Source of the DNA: Salinarimonas sp052380005 | Lineage (GTDB): Bacteria; Pseudomonadota; Alphaproteobacteria; Rhizobiales; Beijerinckiaceae | DNA length: 64,000 bases | Direction: 5' to 3' (one strand) | Assembly: GCA_052380005.1 (NCBI GenBank) | Contig: JBQTCJ010000013.1 | Shown: piece after piece, positions 33,000 to 45,010 of the stretch | How positions within the stretch are numbered: the stretch's first letter is position 1 | Layout: the number at the start of each line of letters is the position of its first letter | Notes under the pieces: generated by a model | Databases searched by the model: none | Told to the model about the DNA's origin: nothing | The model's input: the letters and a program-made list of their open reading frames with translations, nothing else | Made by a program: the position numbers and the translations under genes

Positions 33000-34344
33000 G
33001 CGTGACGCGCTGGACCGGCTCGACGCGGGCCTCGGGGGCGAGGTCGAGGCGGGCGACGCGGACGATCTCGGCCAGCGCCAGCACCGCCTCCTGGAGCGCG
33101 AACGTGTTGCCGATGCACACCCGCGGGCCGGCGCCGAAGGGCAGGTAGGCGTATCGGTCGATCCGCGCGCGGGCCGCGCCGAGGAAGCGGTCGGGATCGA
33201 ACGCGGCGGGGTCGTCCCAGAGCAGCGCGTGGCGGTGCAGCACCCAGGGCGCGATCATCACGATCGTGCCCGCCGGCAGGCGGATGCCGGCGACGCGGTC
33301 CTGCGCGATGGCCTCGCGGCTCATGAAGGCGGCGGGCGGATAGAGCCGCATCGTCTCCTCGACCACCGCCCTGACGTAGGGCAGCGCCGCCGCGTGCTCG
33401 GCCGCGACGGGAGCGTCGCCCGCGACCGCATCGACCTCGGCCTCGAGCCGCGCACGCACGTCGGGAGCCTGGGAGATCAGGTAGAGCGCCCAGGTGAGCG
33501 CGTTCGCCGTCGTCTCGTGGCCGGCGCCGATGAAGGTGACGATGTTGGCGCGCACATCGAGGTCGTCGAGCCCCTTCCCGGTCTCGGGGTCGCGCGCCTC
33601 GAGCAGCAGCGTCAGCAGGTCGCGCGGCGCAGGCGCGCCGCTCTCGACGAGCGCACGGCGCCCGCCGATCAGCGCGTCGACGACGCGGGCGAAGAAGTCG
33701 ATCGCCGGGCGCGCCCGGACGCGCCCGATCCGCGGCAGCCATTCGGGCAGGCCGAGCACGTCGAGCGGGTCGACCGGGCCGATCGCGGCGAAGAGCTGCG
33801 TGATCGCCCGCCCCAGCGCGTCCGGGTCCTGCTTCAGGCCGTGGGTGAAGATCGTGCGCTCGAGCACGTCGAGCGTCAGCCGCGTCGTCTCGACCGCGAC
33901 GTCGACGGTGCGTCCCTCGCGGCGCACGAGCCGGCGGCCGAGCACGTGGGCGGCCTGCGCCATCGGCCCGCCGAAGGAGGCGACGTGGCGAGGCGAGAAC
34001 ATCGGCGCGAGCGTGCGGCGCAGCATGCGCCAGTCTTCGCCCTCCGCCGTGAACAGGCCCTGGCCGAGGCCCGGCGCCAGCACGCGGCGGGTGAGCTGGT
34101 CCTTCTTGTAGTTCTGCGCGTTCTCGACGAGCACGTGGCGGATCGCGCGCGGCTCGCTCACGACCATGACGCGCCCGAGCACGCCCTTGCCGTAGACGAC
34201 GGGCTTCTCGAAATGCTCCTTCGTCCAGGTGGCGAGGGGATTGTCGCGGGCCTGGCGCAGGAAGGCGAACAGGTCGGGCGGCGCGCGCCCGGGCGTTGGC
34301 GCCGGCGGGCGGAAGCGGGGTCTCGCGAGGATCGGCTCGTCCAT
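32953..34344 (-). CDS. Cytochrome P450
   Basis: A 463-residue soluble P450 monooxygenase. The I-helix oxygen-activation motif GAGHETT (273-279), the K-helix EETMR (329-333), and the haem loop FGAGPRVCIG with cysteine ligand 410 are all intact. The N-terminus is soluble, without a membrane anchor. Overall style (long PERF-like DPDRFLG, FIGAGHETTANAL) resembles CYP4/CYP102-type fatty-acid hydroxylating bacterial enzymes, but no reductase or ferredoxin gene is adjacent and the substrate is unknown. It overlaps the 3' end of sfsA tail to tail by 47 bases. Confidence 0.93.
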   Translation of the reverse strand: MDEPILARPRFRPPAPTPGRAPPDLFAFLRQARDNPLATWTKEHFEKPVVYGKGVLGRVMVVSEPRAIRHVLVENAQNYKKDQLTRRVLAPGLGQGLFTAEGEDWRMLRRTLAPMFSPRHVASFGGPMAQAAHVLGRRLVRREGRTVDVAVETTRLTLDVLERTIFTHGLKQDPDALGRAITQLFAAIGPVDPLDVLGLPEWLPRIGRVRARPAIDFFARVVDALIGGRRALVESGAPAPRDLLTLLLEARDPETGKGLDDLDVRANIVTFIGAGHETTANALTWALYLISQAPDVRARLEAEVDAVAGDAPVAAEHAAALPYVRAVVEETMRLYPPAAFMSREAIAQDRVAGIRLPAGTIVMIAPWVLHRHALLWDDPAAFDPDRFLGAARARIDRYAYLPFGAGPRVCIGNTFALQEAVLALAEIVRVARLDLAPEARVEPVQRVTLRPREGMPMRVSRRG

Positions 34345-34441
34345 GCGCTCTCCGTGGGCGGATCGGCGGCTCCGGGGGGTGCCGCGCGGGCCCGTCCCGG
34401 GTTACATGTGGGGCTTCGATCGGCCGAGAGGAGACCGCGCC

Positions 34442-35881
<1,440 letters not shown>

Positions 35882-35883
35882 GC

Positions 35884-36096
35884 ATGAGCGCCGAGATCGT
35901 CAACCTGCGCCGGGCGCGCAAGGCCAAGGCCCGCACGGCGGCGGAGGCCGCCGCGGCGGAGAATCGCGTCCTGTTCGGGCGCACGAAGGCGCAGCGCACC
36001 GCCGAGGCCGCGCGCGACGAGCAGGATCGCCGCCGGCTCGAAGGCCACCGCCGCGAGACGGAGGGCGGCGCGCCCCCGCCGGACGAGACGCCGTGA
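35884..36096 (+). CDS. DUF4169 family small basic protein
   Basis: A 70-residue very basic, probably disordered-helical protein starting MSAEIVNLRRARKAK, the hallmark of DUF4169, which in alphaproteobacteria follows fumC. An in-frame ATG six bases earlier (35878) overlaps the fumC stop as ATGA and may be the real start. The end overlaps the next gene's GTG by four bases. Function unknown; its charge and partner RHH gene suggest a link to DNA or RNA, but this is inference. Confidence 0.85.
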   Translation: MSAEIVNLRRARKAKARTAAEAAAAENRVLFGRTKAQRTAEAARDEQDRRRLEGHRRETEGGAPPPDETP

Positions 36097-36374
36097 CGAC
36101 GCCGCCCGGCCCGGTCGAGAAGCGCTCGCTCGCCATCGCCGGCCACCGCACCAGCGTCTCGCTCGAGGCGCCCTTCTGGGAGGCGCTCGTCGCGCTCGCG
36201 GCGGCACGCGGCGTCTCCGTTCAGCGCCTCGTGGGCGAGATCGACGCGGCGCGCGGGGAGGCGAACCTCTCCTCGGCGATCCGCGTCGCGCTCCTCGACG
36301 CGGCGCGCCGCGGCGCCCTGCCGCTCGACGCGCGGGAGCGTCCCGAAACGGAGCGAACCGCCCCCGGCGCATGA
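36093..36374 (+). CDS. Ribbon-helix-helix domain protein
   Basis: A 93-residue protein with an RHH-type DNA-binding core (SLAIAGHRTSVSLEAPFWEALVA..., strand at about 12-25 then two helices to about 70), resembling the RHH_4 family that accompanies DUF4169 genes. The short basic strand could insert in the DNA major groove as a dimer. GTG start at 36093 overlaps the previous stop (GTGA), and the end is close to the histidine kinase gene. It has no toxin partner nearby, so an antitoxin role is unlikely. Target DNA unknown. Confidence 0.8.
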   Translation: MTTPPGPVEKRSLAIAGHRTSVSLEAPFWEALVALAAARGVSVQRLVGEIDAARGEANLSSAIRVALLDAARRGALPLDARERPETERTAPGA

Positions 36375-36460
36375 GGCCGCTCTTAACGATTCGGTGGCAG
36401 GTTGGGCGCGATTGGGTGCGCGAATCGATCGCGCGGCCCGTGGGTGCGCGTTCGAGGACC

Positions 36461-37981
<1,521 letters not shown>

Positions 37982-38043
37982 GGGTGAGGGGTCTCGATGG
38001 CGTGAGACCCGGGCCCGGCCTACCTCTGCTCGGGCGAGCCGCG

Positions 38044-38178
38044 CCTCCGTCCTCCCCACCCTCCCGCGTGCGGCCTCCGTCCTCTCCTCCGGGGAGGTGG
38101 CGGTCGGCGCGTGTCGACGACGTTCGCGACATCGCAGCCTCCCCGGAGGCGAGGAGTCCGCGCGGCACGCGCGGGCGG
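38044..38178. repeat. Palindromic intergenic repeat, copy C (inverted orientation)
   Basis: The modules appear reverse-complemented relative to copies A and B. Module X spans 38044-38107 (CCTCCGTCCTCCCCACCCTCC to GGGGAGGTGGCGGTCGG) and module Y 38137-38178 (GCCTCCCCGGAGGCGAGGAG to GCGGGCGG). It lies between the convergent histidine kinase and ChrR genes and could form the 3' ends of both messages. Apart from the repeat, the 265-base gap holds no gene. Confidence 0.72.
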
Positions 38179-38246
38179 CGGCGCCGTTCGACGAGGAAGG
38201 CGCGGCAGCGCGGGGAGCCCACCCGGTTGCGCCGCGGTCGGGCCGC

Positions 38247-38933
38247 TCAGTTCCGGAAGAGCTTCTGGACGATGCGGCCGATTGGGCCCGTCAGCGTCAA
38301 CGGCGCGTCGGTGACGGCGAAGCAGAAGCAGTCCGCGTCGGGGTCCGCGACCGGCTGGTGGTCGACGTCCATGTCGGCGATGGCGATGTCGCCGCGCCGG
38401 TAGTGGCCGTGAATGTCGGAGAACGCACCCTTGAGCACGAGCGTGTATTCCGAGCCCTCGTGCGTGTGCGACGGGATCTTGCGGCCGCCGCGGATCCAGT
38501 AGAGCGTCGCCTCGCCGTCCTCGTTGTCGCTGACGCGATACTCCTTCACGCCCGGCAGCAGGGTGCGCCAGGGCGTGTCGGCGAGGCTCGCGCCGAGAAA
38601 GCGCGCGAGCGGATAGGGCACGACGTCGTCGCCCGCGAAGCCGCGCGCGACGGCGCGGATCGGCTCCTCGCCGGCCGCGAAGATCGCCGCGAGCCGCGCG
38701 TCCCGGTCGTCCAGCGGAGCGGGATCGAGCCGCTCGATCTCGCCGGCGCTCGCGGTCTCGAGCAGCGAGACGAAGCGTCGGCTCTCGGGGCGGATGGCGA
38801 GATGCGTCGCCACGAGCGTGTGCAGCGGCGCGCTCAGCACGCCGCGCGCATAGCCGGCGAGGAGCGTGTCGAGCGGTTGTTCGTGCGTCTGCCCGGTGGG
38901 AGTCACTGCAGTCACCTCGAGCGGCCGAGACAC
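38247..38933 (-). CDS. ChrR-type anti-sigma factor homologue lacking the zinc-binding cysteines
   Basis: A 228-residue protein with the two-domain ChrR layout: N-terminal anti-sigma zinc domain (about 15-60) and C-terminal cupin-like domain (about 115-215). In ChrR the zinc ligands end in H-x3-C-x2-C; here histidine 44 is kept but the cysteine positions are arginine 48 and serine 51 (THLAIRPESRR). The cupin metal residues are intact (SHTHEGSEYTLVLKG and later DVDHQP). Start is GTG at 38933. The sigma factor gene that normally precedes chrR is absent: the neighbour is a YqaA gene on the other strand. It may no longer bind a sigma factor, or may do so without zinc. Confidence 0.85.
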   Translation of the reverse strand: MSRPLEVTAVTPTGQTHEQPLDTLLAGYARGVLSAPLHTLVATHLAIRPESRRFVSLLETASAGEIERLDPAPLDDRDARLAAIFAAGEEPIRAVARGFAGDDVVPYPLARFLGASLADTPWRTLLPGVKEYRVSDNEDGEATLYWIRGGRKIPSHTHEGSEYTLVLKGAFSDIHGHYRRGDIAIADMDVDHQPVADPDADCFCFAVTDAPLTLTGPIGRIVQKLFRN

Positions 38934-39153
38934 CAGAAGGCCGCGTCCTCCGATGTACGCGACCGACCCGCGCCCGGATCAACGCGGCGATCGAACTTTC
39001 ACCATCGGCGACAATGAATTACCGCCCGTCGGGGCGGAATACGTAGATTATCGGAAGGATTCGCGCAAGCACGCGTGCGCCGCGGCGAGCCGGCTTGCGG
39101 ACGCGGCCGATCCGTGATTTGCGACGGCGGCTCACGAGAGAGGACCCGTCACC

Positions 39154-39591
39154 TTGGGCGACATCGCCGTGCTCGCGGCCCTCGCGCTCTCCGCCTTCAC
39201 CTCGGCGACGCTGCTGCCGGGAACCTCCGAGGCCGCGCTCGTGGGCGTGCTCGCGCTCGGCGAGGCGGCGGCGTGGCTCGCGGTCGCCGTCGCGACGATC
39301 GCCAACGTCGCCGGCTCGCTGGTGAACTGGGGCATCGGCCGCTTCCTCGTTCGCTTGCGTCACCATCCGCGGTTCCCCGTCTCACCGGAGCGCTTCGCGC
39401 GCACCGAGGCGCTCTACCGGCGCTGGGGCGTCGCCTCGCTGCTCCTGTCGTGGACGCCGATCGTCGGCGACCCGCTCACCGTGATCGCGGGCGTGATGCG
39501 CACGCCGCTCCTCGTCTTCCTGCCGCTCGTCGTCCTGGCGAAGGGGGCGCGCTACGTGGTGGTGGCGCTGGTGGCGCTCGGGCTCATGTGA
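39154..39591 (+). CDS. YqaA family inner-membrane protein (DedA-like)
   Basis: A 145-residue polytopic membrane protein with about four hydrophobic segments. FTSATLLPGTSEAALVGV at the N-terminus and SWTPIVGDPLTVIAGVM near residues 105-120 are the re-entrant-loop-like signatures of the YqaA/DedA (VTT-domain) group, proposed to act in lipid scrambling or proton-driven transport. TTG start at 39154 with GAGAGGA about eleven bases upstream; a GTG at 39169 is an alternative. It stands alone between chrR-like and FAH genes. Substrate unknown. Confidence 0.85.
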   Translation: MGDIAVLAALALSAFTSATLLPGTSEAALVGVLALGEAAAWLAVAVATIANVAGSLVNWGIGRFLVRLRHHPRFPVSPERFARTEALYRRWGVASLLLSWTPIVGDPLTVIAGVMRTPLLVFLPLVVLAKGARYVVVALVALGLM

Positions 39592-39698
39592 GACCGGCGT
39601 GCGCGGGCGTGGCGCGAGGCCCGCCGCTCCGCTACAGATCGCGGCGACAGACGCCCGACCCCCGTGACACCCCAGACAGGCACCCCAGAGGCTCGCCG

Positions 39699-40397
39699 AT
39701 GACCTTCGTCTTCCCCGCCCCCGAGACCCCGGCGATCCCCGTCGCCGGCGCGAGCGCGCTGTTTCCCGTGCGCCGGGTCTACTGCGTCGGGCGCAACTAC
39801 GCCGCCCATGCCCGCGAGATGGGCCACGACCCGGACCGCGAGCCGCCCTTCTTCTTCATGAAGCCCGCGGACGCGCTCCAGCCCGTGCCGGCGGACGCGA
39901 TCGCCGAGCACGCCTACCCGCAGATGACGCAGAACTACCACTTCGAGGTGGAGCTCGTCTGCGCGCTCTCGCGCGGCGGGCGCGACGTGACGACGGAGGA
40001 GGCGCTCGGCCTCGTCTACGGCTACGCGGTCGGCCTCGACATGACCCGGCGCGACCTGCAGGACGAGGCGAAGAGCCTGCGCCGGCCCTGGGCGCTCGCG
40101 AAGGGCGCGGACTTCTCCGGGCCGATCGGCCCGATCCACCCGGTCTCCCAGGTGGGCCACGTCGCCCAGGGAGAGATCCGGCTCGAGGTGGACGGCGCGC
40201 CGCGCCAGTCGGGCGACCTCGGCGACATGATCTGGTCGGTCGCCGAGCAGATCACCTACCTGTCGCGCTACAACGAGCTCTTCCCCGGCGACGTGATCTT
40301 CACCGGCACGCCCGACGGCGTCGGCGCGGTCTCCCGAGGGGAGACGATGCGCGCGACGATCGCCGGGCTCGGGGCGATCACGCTCCGGGTCGTGTGA
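39699..40397 (+). CDS. Fumarylacetoacetate hydrolase family protein
   Basis: A 232-residue FAH-fold metalloenzyme. Family features are CVGRNYAAHAREMG, PFFFMKPADALQP, the metal ligand segment YHFEVELVCAL (ExE) and GYAVGLDMTRRDLQ, then TGTPDGVGAVSRG near the end. Relatives are acylpyruvases, oxaloacetate decarboxylases or FAH-like hydrolases of aromatic degradation; no pathway partners lie adjacent. The ATG at 39699 begins MTFVFPAPETPAIPV; ribosome site is weak. It converges on the SDR gene with three bases between stops. Confidence 0.88.
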   Translation: MTFVFPAPETPAIPVAGASALFPVRRVYCVGRNYAAHAREMGHDPDREPPFFFMKPADALQPVPADAIAEHAYPQMTQNYHFEVELVCALSRGGRDVTTEEALGLVYGYAVGLDMTRRDLQDEAKSLRRPWALAKGADFSGPIGPIHPVSQVGHVAQGEIRLEVDGAPRQSGDLGDMIWSVAEQITYLSRYNELFPGDVIFTGTPDGVGAVSRGETMRATIAGLGAITLRVV

Positions 40398-40400
40398 GCC

Positions 40401-41177
40401 TCACGACTGCATCGCGCCCGCCGCGCGGCGCATGACGACCCGCGGCAGGAAGCGGTTGAGCTCCATGACGAGCTTGTTGCGCGTGCCGGGCGTCGAGACC
40501 GCGTGGCCGGCGCGGTAGGCCTCGACGCCGATGCGCGCCACCTTCTGCGCGTCCATCCGCCCGCTGCGGAACAGGCGCGAGCCCTCCATGCCGGCGCGCG
40601 CGCCGAACTCGCTCTCGGTGGCGCCGGGGCACAGCGCGGTGACCGTCACGCCGAAGGGCTTGGCCTCCTCGTGCAGCGCCTCCGACAGCGAGAGCACGTA
40701 GGCCTTGGTGGCGTAGTAGACCGCCATGTGCGGCCCCGCCTGGAAGGCGGCGAGCGAGGAGACGTTGAGGATCCCGCCCTGCCCGCGCTTGATCAGGTCG
40801 GGCAGGAACAGCCGCGAGAGCCGCGTCAGCGACGAGACGTTGAGCTCGATCATCGCCATCTGCTCCTCGAGCCCGAGGTCGACGAAGTCGCCGCGCAGGC
40901 CGAAGCCCGCGTTGTTGACGAGCGTGTGGATCGGCAGCCCCTTCTCTCCCACCGCCGCGTGCAGTTCCGCCGGCGCCTCGGGCCGGGCGAGGTCGAGCTC
41001 GATCACCTCGACGGCGCCGCGGTCGGCCGTGGTCAGCTCGGCGGCGAGCGCCTCGAGCTTCTCGCGCCGGCGTGCCACGAGGACGAGGTTGTGCCCGATC
41101 GCCGAGAACTGGCGCGCGATCTCGGCGCCGATTCCGCTCGAGGCTCCCGTGACGATGGTCCAGCGCGTGTACGGCAT
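40401..41177 (-). CDS. Short-chain dehydrogenase/reductase
   Basis: A 258-residue classical SDR. The nucleotide-binding TGASSGIG is at residues 10-17, NNAGFG follows about residue 90, the catalytic serine lies in NVSSLAAF and the YxxxK pair in YYATKAY. The arginine-rich ARRREKL after strand 2 suggests NADP(H) preference. C-terminal RFLPRVVMRRAAG resembles the DltE-like branch. ATG at 41177 with GGGAG upstream. Divergent from carB. The substrate cannot be read from sequence. Confidence 0.87.
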   Translation of the reverse strand: MPYTRWTIVTGASSGIGAEIARQFSAIGHNLVLVARRREKLEALAAELTTADRGAVEVIELDLARPEAPAELHAAVGEKGLPIHTLVNNAGFGLRGDFVDLGLEEQMAMIELNVSSLTRLSRLFLPDLIKRGQGGILNVSSLAAFQAGPHMAVYYATKAYVLSLSEALHEEAKPFGVTVTALCPGATESEFGARAGMEGSRLFRSGRMDAQKVARIGVEAYRAGHAVSTPGTRNKLVMELNRFLPRVVMRRAAGAMQS

Positions 41178-41311
41178 CGGCTCGCATCTCCCTCTTTCCC
41201 GCGGTGCAATGACGAAACGTAGAGCCTCGCGGCGCGCCTGCCAATGCGACGGGTGTCGAGCGGTTCCGATATCGTCGCTGCAACGCCGCCCCTTCGCCGG
41301 CTCCGCGACCC

Positions 41312-41342
41312 TTCCCACCGCGCGGTGCTTGGTCTATAGACC
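41312..41342 (+). promoter_or_regulatory. Candidate carB promoter with palindromic -10 region
   Basis: TTCCCA at 41312-41317 and TATAGA at 41335-41340 are separated by 17 bases. The -10 lies in a perfect 12-bp palindrome GGTCTATAGACC (41331-41342), which could be an operator. Transcription would begin near 41347 and run through a small hairpin (41361-41377) and an intrinsic terminator (41392-41423) before carB. Prediction only; the -35 is a poor match. Confidence 0.35.
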
Positions 41343-41391
41343 CCCACACATCGCGATCCTGGCCGCTCCGCGCGGCCGGGCCGCTCGGCAC

Positions 41392-41423
41392 GAGGCTCAC
41401 GCGTTCGCGCGCGGGCCTCTTTT
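41392..41423 (+). terminator. Intrinsic terminator 52 bases upstream of carB
   Basis: GAGGCTCACGCG (41392-41403) pairs with CGCGCGGGCCTC (41408-41419) with one mismatch and one G-U pair around a TTCG tetraloop, followed by TTTT at 41420-41423. It is on the plus strand directly ahead of carB with no plus-strand gene ending close by (the nearest ends at 40397). It is therefore placed like a leader attenuator, though it may simply block stray transcription. Confidence 0.6.
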
Positions 41424-41475
41424 CATGACGACCGGGTCATGACGCGCGGGCGGCCCCTTCGAGCACGAGACCGTC

Positions 41476-44400
41476 ATGCCCAAACGCACCGATATCTCCT
41501 CGATCCTCATCATCGGCGCGGGGCCGATCATCATCGGCCAGGCCTGCGAGTTCGACTATTCGGGCACGCAGGCGGTCAAGGCCCTCAAGGAGGAGGGCTA
41601 CCGGATCGTGCTGGTGAACTCGAACCCGGCGACGATCATGACCGATCCGGAGCTGGCGGACCGCACCTACGTCGAGCCGATCACGCCCGAGATCGTCGCC
41701 AAGATCATCGAGAAGGAGCGGCCCGACGCGCTGCTCCCCACGATGGGCGGCCAGACCGCGCTCAACTGCGCGCTCTCGCTGCAGCAGATCGGCGTGCTCG
41801 ACAAGTTCGGGGTGGAGATGATCGGCGCCAAGGCCGAGGCCATCGACATGGCCGAGGACCGCCAGCTCTTCCGCGAGGCCATGGCGCGAATCGGGCTCGC
41901 GACGCCCGCCTCGCGACTCGCCAACGCCTCCGCGCTGAAGAAGAAGTACAAGGACCAGCACCGCGCCGAGATCGCGCGCATCGAGGCCATGGCCATCGAC
42001 GCCGACGAGAAGGCCCGCCTCGTGGCCGAGTTCGAGCGCGGCTGGGCCGCCGGCGACATCGAGCGGCGTAAGCGCACCATCGAGTACGCGCTCGGCGAGG
42101 CGCTGATGGCGCTCGCCGAGATCGGCCTGCCGGCGATCATCCGCCCGTCCTTCACGCTCGGCGGCACCGGCGGCGGCATCGCCTACAACCGCGAGGAGTT
42201 CCTCGACATCGTCGAGCGCGGGCTCGACGCCTCGCCGACCGGCGAGGTGCTGATCGAGGAGAGCGTGCTCGGCTGGAAGGAGTACGAGATGGAGGTCGTC
42301 CGCGACAAGGCGGACAACTGCATCATCATCTGCTCGATCGAGAACATCGACCCGATGGGCGTGCACACGGGCGATTCGATCACGGTGGCGCCGGCGCTGA
42401 CGCTGACCGACAAGGAATACCAGATCATGCGCGACGCCTCGATCGCGGTGCTCCGCGAGATCGGCGTCGAGACCGGCGGGTCGAACGTGCAGTTCGCCAT
42501 CAACCCGGCGAACGGCCGCATGGTCGTGATCGAGATGAACCCGCGCGTGTCGCGCTCCTCCGCGCTCGCCTCGAAGGCGACGGGATTCCCCATCGCCAAG
42601 GTCGCGGCGAAGCTCGCCGTGGGCTACACGCTCGACGAGATCGCCAACGACATCACGGGCGGCGCGACGCCGGCCTCCTTCGAGCCGACGATCGACTACG
42701 TCGTCACCAAGATCCCGCGCTTCGCCTTCGAGAAGTTCCCCGGCGCCGAGCCGACGCTCACCACCGCGATGAAGTCGGTTGGCGAGGCGATGGCGATCGG
42801 CCGCTCCTTCCCCGAGAGCCTGCAGAAGGCGCTGCGCTCGCTCGAGACCGGGCTCACGGGTCTCGACGAGATCGAGATCGAGGGCATCGGCAAGGGCGAC
42901 GACGAGAACGCCATCAAGGCGGCGCTGGGCACGCCCACGCCCGACCGCCTGCTCAAGGTCGCCCAGGCGCTGCGGCTGGGGACGTCGATCGAGGACGTGC
43001 ACGCCTCGTGCATGATCGACCCGTGGTTCCTCGAGCACCTGAAGGACATCGTCGACACCGAGGCGAAGGTCCGTACCCTCGGCCTGCCGACGACGCCCGG
43101 CGCGCTGCGCCGCCTCAAGGCGATGGGCTTCTCGGACGCGCGCCTCGCGGTGCTCGCGAACCTGGAGGAGGCGGAGGTGACGGCGAAGCGCCGGGCGCTC
43201 GGCGTGCGGCCGGTGTTCAAGCGCATCGACACCTGCGCGGCCGAGTTCGCCTCCCCCACCGCCTACATGTACTCGACCTACGAGGCGCCCTTCGGGGCCG
43301 CTCCGGCCGACGAGGCGCAGCCGAGCGACCGGAACAAGGTCGTGATCCTCGGGGGCGGGCCCAACCGCATCGGGCAGGGCATCGAGTTCGACTATTGCTG
43401 CTGCCACGCCTGCTTCGCGCTCGGCGACGCCGGGTACGAGACGATCATGATCAACTGCAACCCGGAGACCGTCTCGACGGACTACGACACGTCCGACCGG
43501 CTCTACTTCGAGCCGCTCACCGCCGAGGACGTGCTCGAGATCCTCGAGACGGAGCGCGGGGCGGGGCGGCTGCACGGCGTCATCGTGCAGTTCGGCGGGC
43601 AGACGCCGCTCAAGCTCGCCCGCGCGCTCGAGGACGCCGACGTGCCGATCCTCGGCACCTCGCCCGACATGATCGACCTCGCGGAGGACCGCGACCGCTT
43701 CAAGCGCCTGCTCGACAAGCTCGGCCTCAAGCAGCCCAAGAACGGCATCGCCTACTCGGTCGAGCAGTCGCGCCTGATCGTGCAGGACCTCGGCCTGCCC
43801 TTCGTGGTTCGCCCCTCCTACGTGCTCGGCGGGCGCGCGATGGCGATCATCCGCGACGAGAGCCAGTTCGAGGACTACCTGCTGGGCACCCTGCCCTCGC
43901 TGATCCCCTCCGACGTCAAGGCGCGCTACCCCAACGACAAGACGGGGCAGATCAACACGGTTCTGGGCAAGAACCCGCTCCTGTTCGACCGCTACCTGAC
44001 CGACGCGACCGAGATCGACGTCGACGCCGTCTGCGACGGCGCGGACGTCTTCATCGCGGGCATCATGGAGCACATCGAGGAGGCGGGCATCCATTCGGGC
44101 GATTCGGCCTGCTCGCTCCCGCCCCGCACCCTGTCCGCCGAGACCGTGGCCGAGCTCGAGCGCCAGACCAGGGCGCTCGCGCTGGCGCTCGACGTCGGTG
44201 GGCTGATGAACGTGCAGTACGCCATCAAGGACGGCACGATCTACGTCCTCGAGGTCAACCCGCGCGCCTCGCGCACGGTGCCGTTCGTCGCCAAGGTGAT
44301 CGGCGAGCCGATCGCCAAGATCGCCTCGCGCATCATGGCCGGCGAGTCGCTCGAGAGCTTCGGGCTCGGCGAGCGCGCACCCGCGCGAGAGCACATCGCG

Positions 44401-44952
44401 GTCAAGGAGGCCGTGTTCCCCTTCGCCCGCTTCCCCGGCGTCGACGTGCTGCTCGGGCCGGAGATGCGCTCGACGGGCGAGGTGATCGGCCTCGACCGCT
44501 CGTTCGGCATCGCCTTCCTCAAGAGCCAGCTCGGCTCGGGCACCATGCTGCCGAAGGCCGGCACCGTGTTCGTCTCGGTGCGCGACGAGGACAAGCCGGG
44601 AATCCTTCCTGCGGTGCGCATGCTCGCGGATCACGGCTTCACCATCCTCGCGACGACGGGCACGCAGCGCTTCCTCGCCGCGCAGGGCGTGAAGGCCAAG
44701 CGCGTCAACAAGGTGCTGGAGGGGCGCCCCCACATCGTCGATTCGATCAAGAACGGCGACGTCCACCTCGTGTTCAACACGAGCGCGGGCGCGGGTGCCC
44801 TCTCCGACTCGCGCTCCCTGCGCCGGGCGGCCCTCTTGCATAAGGTGCCGTACTACACCACTCTCGCAGGAGCGATCGCGTCCGCGGCAGGCATCGAGGC
44901 CTATCTCGGCGGCGATCTCGAAGTGCGGGCGCTCCAGGACTATTTCACCTGA
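41476..44952 (+). CDS. carB: Carbamoyl-phosphate synthase large subunit
   Basis: A 1158-residue enzyme making carbamoyl phosphate from bicarbonate, ammonia and ATP for pyrimidine and arginine synthesis. Two homologous ATP-grasp halves are clear (first with IRPSFTLGGTGGGIAYN, second with VRPSYVLGGRAMAII), preceded by IIGAGPIIIGQACEFDYSG and ILGGGPNRIGQGIEFDYCC. The C-terminal MGS-like allosteric domain contains ATTGTQRFLAAQG. Length is about 80 residues over the E. coli protein, with inserted segments in the first half (about residues 150-200), usual in alphaproteobacteria. The small subunit gene carA is not in the window. It is followed by a strong terminator and greA. Confidence 0.97.
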   Translation: MPKRTDISSILIIGAGPIIIGQACEFDYSGTQAVKALKEEGYRIVLVNSNPATIMTDPELADRTYVEPITPEIVAKIIEKERPDALLPTMGGQTALNCALSLQQIGVLDKFGVEMIGAKAEAIDMAEDRQLFREAMARIGLATPASRLANASALKKKYKDQHRAEIARIEAMAIDADEKARLVAEFERGWAAGDIERRKRTIEYALGEALMALAEIGLPAIIRPSFTLGGTGGGIAYNREEFLDIVERGLDASPTGEVLIEESVLGWKEYEMEVVRDKADNCIIICSIENIDPMGVHTGDSITVAPALTLTDKEYQIMRDASIAVLREIGVETGGSNVQFAINPANGRMVVIEMNPRVSRSSALASKATGFPIAKVAAKLAVGYTLDEIANDITGGATPASFEPTIDYVVTKIPRFAFEKFPGAEPTLTTAMKSVGEAMAIGRSFPESLQKALRSLETGLTGLDEIEIEGIGKGDDENAIKAALGTPTPDRLLKVAQALRLGTSIEDVHASCMIDPWFLEHLKDIVDTEAKVRTLGLPTTPGALRRLKAMGFSDARLAVLANLEEAEVTAKRRALGVRPVFKRIDTCAAEFASPTAYMYSTYEAPFGAAPADEAQPSDRNKVVILGGGPNRIGQGIEFDYCCCHACFALGDAGYETIMINCNPETVSTDYDTSDRLYFEPLTAEDVLEILETERGAGRLHGVIVQFGGQTPLKLARALEDADVPILGTSPDMIDLAEDRDRFKRLLDKLGLKQPKNGIAYSVEQSRLIVQDLGLPFVVRPSYVLGGRAMAIIRDESQFEDYLLGTLPSLIPSDVKARYPNDKTGQINTVLGKNPLLFDRYLTDATEIDVDAVCDGADVFIAGIMEHIEEAGIHSGDSACSLPPRTLSAETVAELERQTRALALALDVGGLMNVQYAIKDGTIYVLEVNPRASRTVPFVAKVIGEPIAKIASRIMAGESLESFGLGERAPAREHIAVKEAVFPFARFPGVDVLLGPEMRSTGEVIGLDRSFGIAFLKSQLGSGTMLPKAGTVFVSVRDEDKPGILPAVRMLADHGFTILATTGTQRFLAAQGVKAKRVNKVLEGRPHIVDSIKNGDVHLVFNTSAGAGALSDSRSLRRAALLHKVPYYTTLAGAIASAAGIEAYLGGDLEVRALQDYFT

Positions 44953-45010
44953 AGCGCACCCCGCGCCCGGTGCACCGGCGCGCGGCTCCCGCCACATCCC
45001 CAACCGCCAC

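Noticed and set aside
41425..41442. Five-codon frame MTTGS before carB as a leader peptide
   Set aside because: No ribosome site, lies after the terminator, and has no pathway-specific codons.
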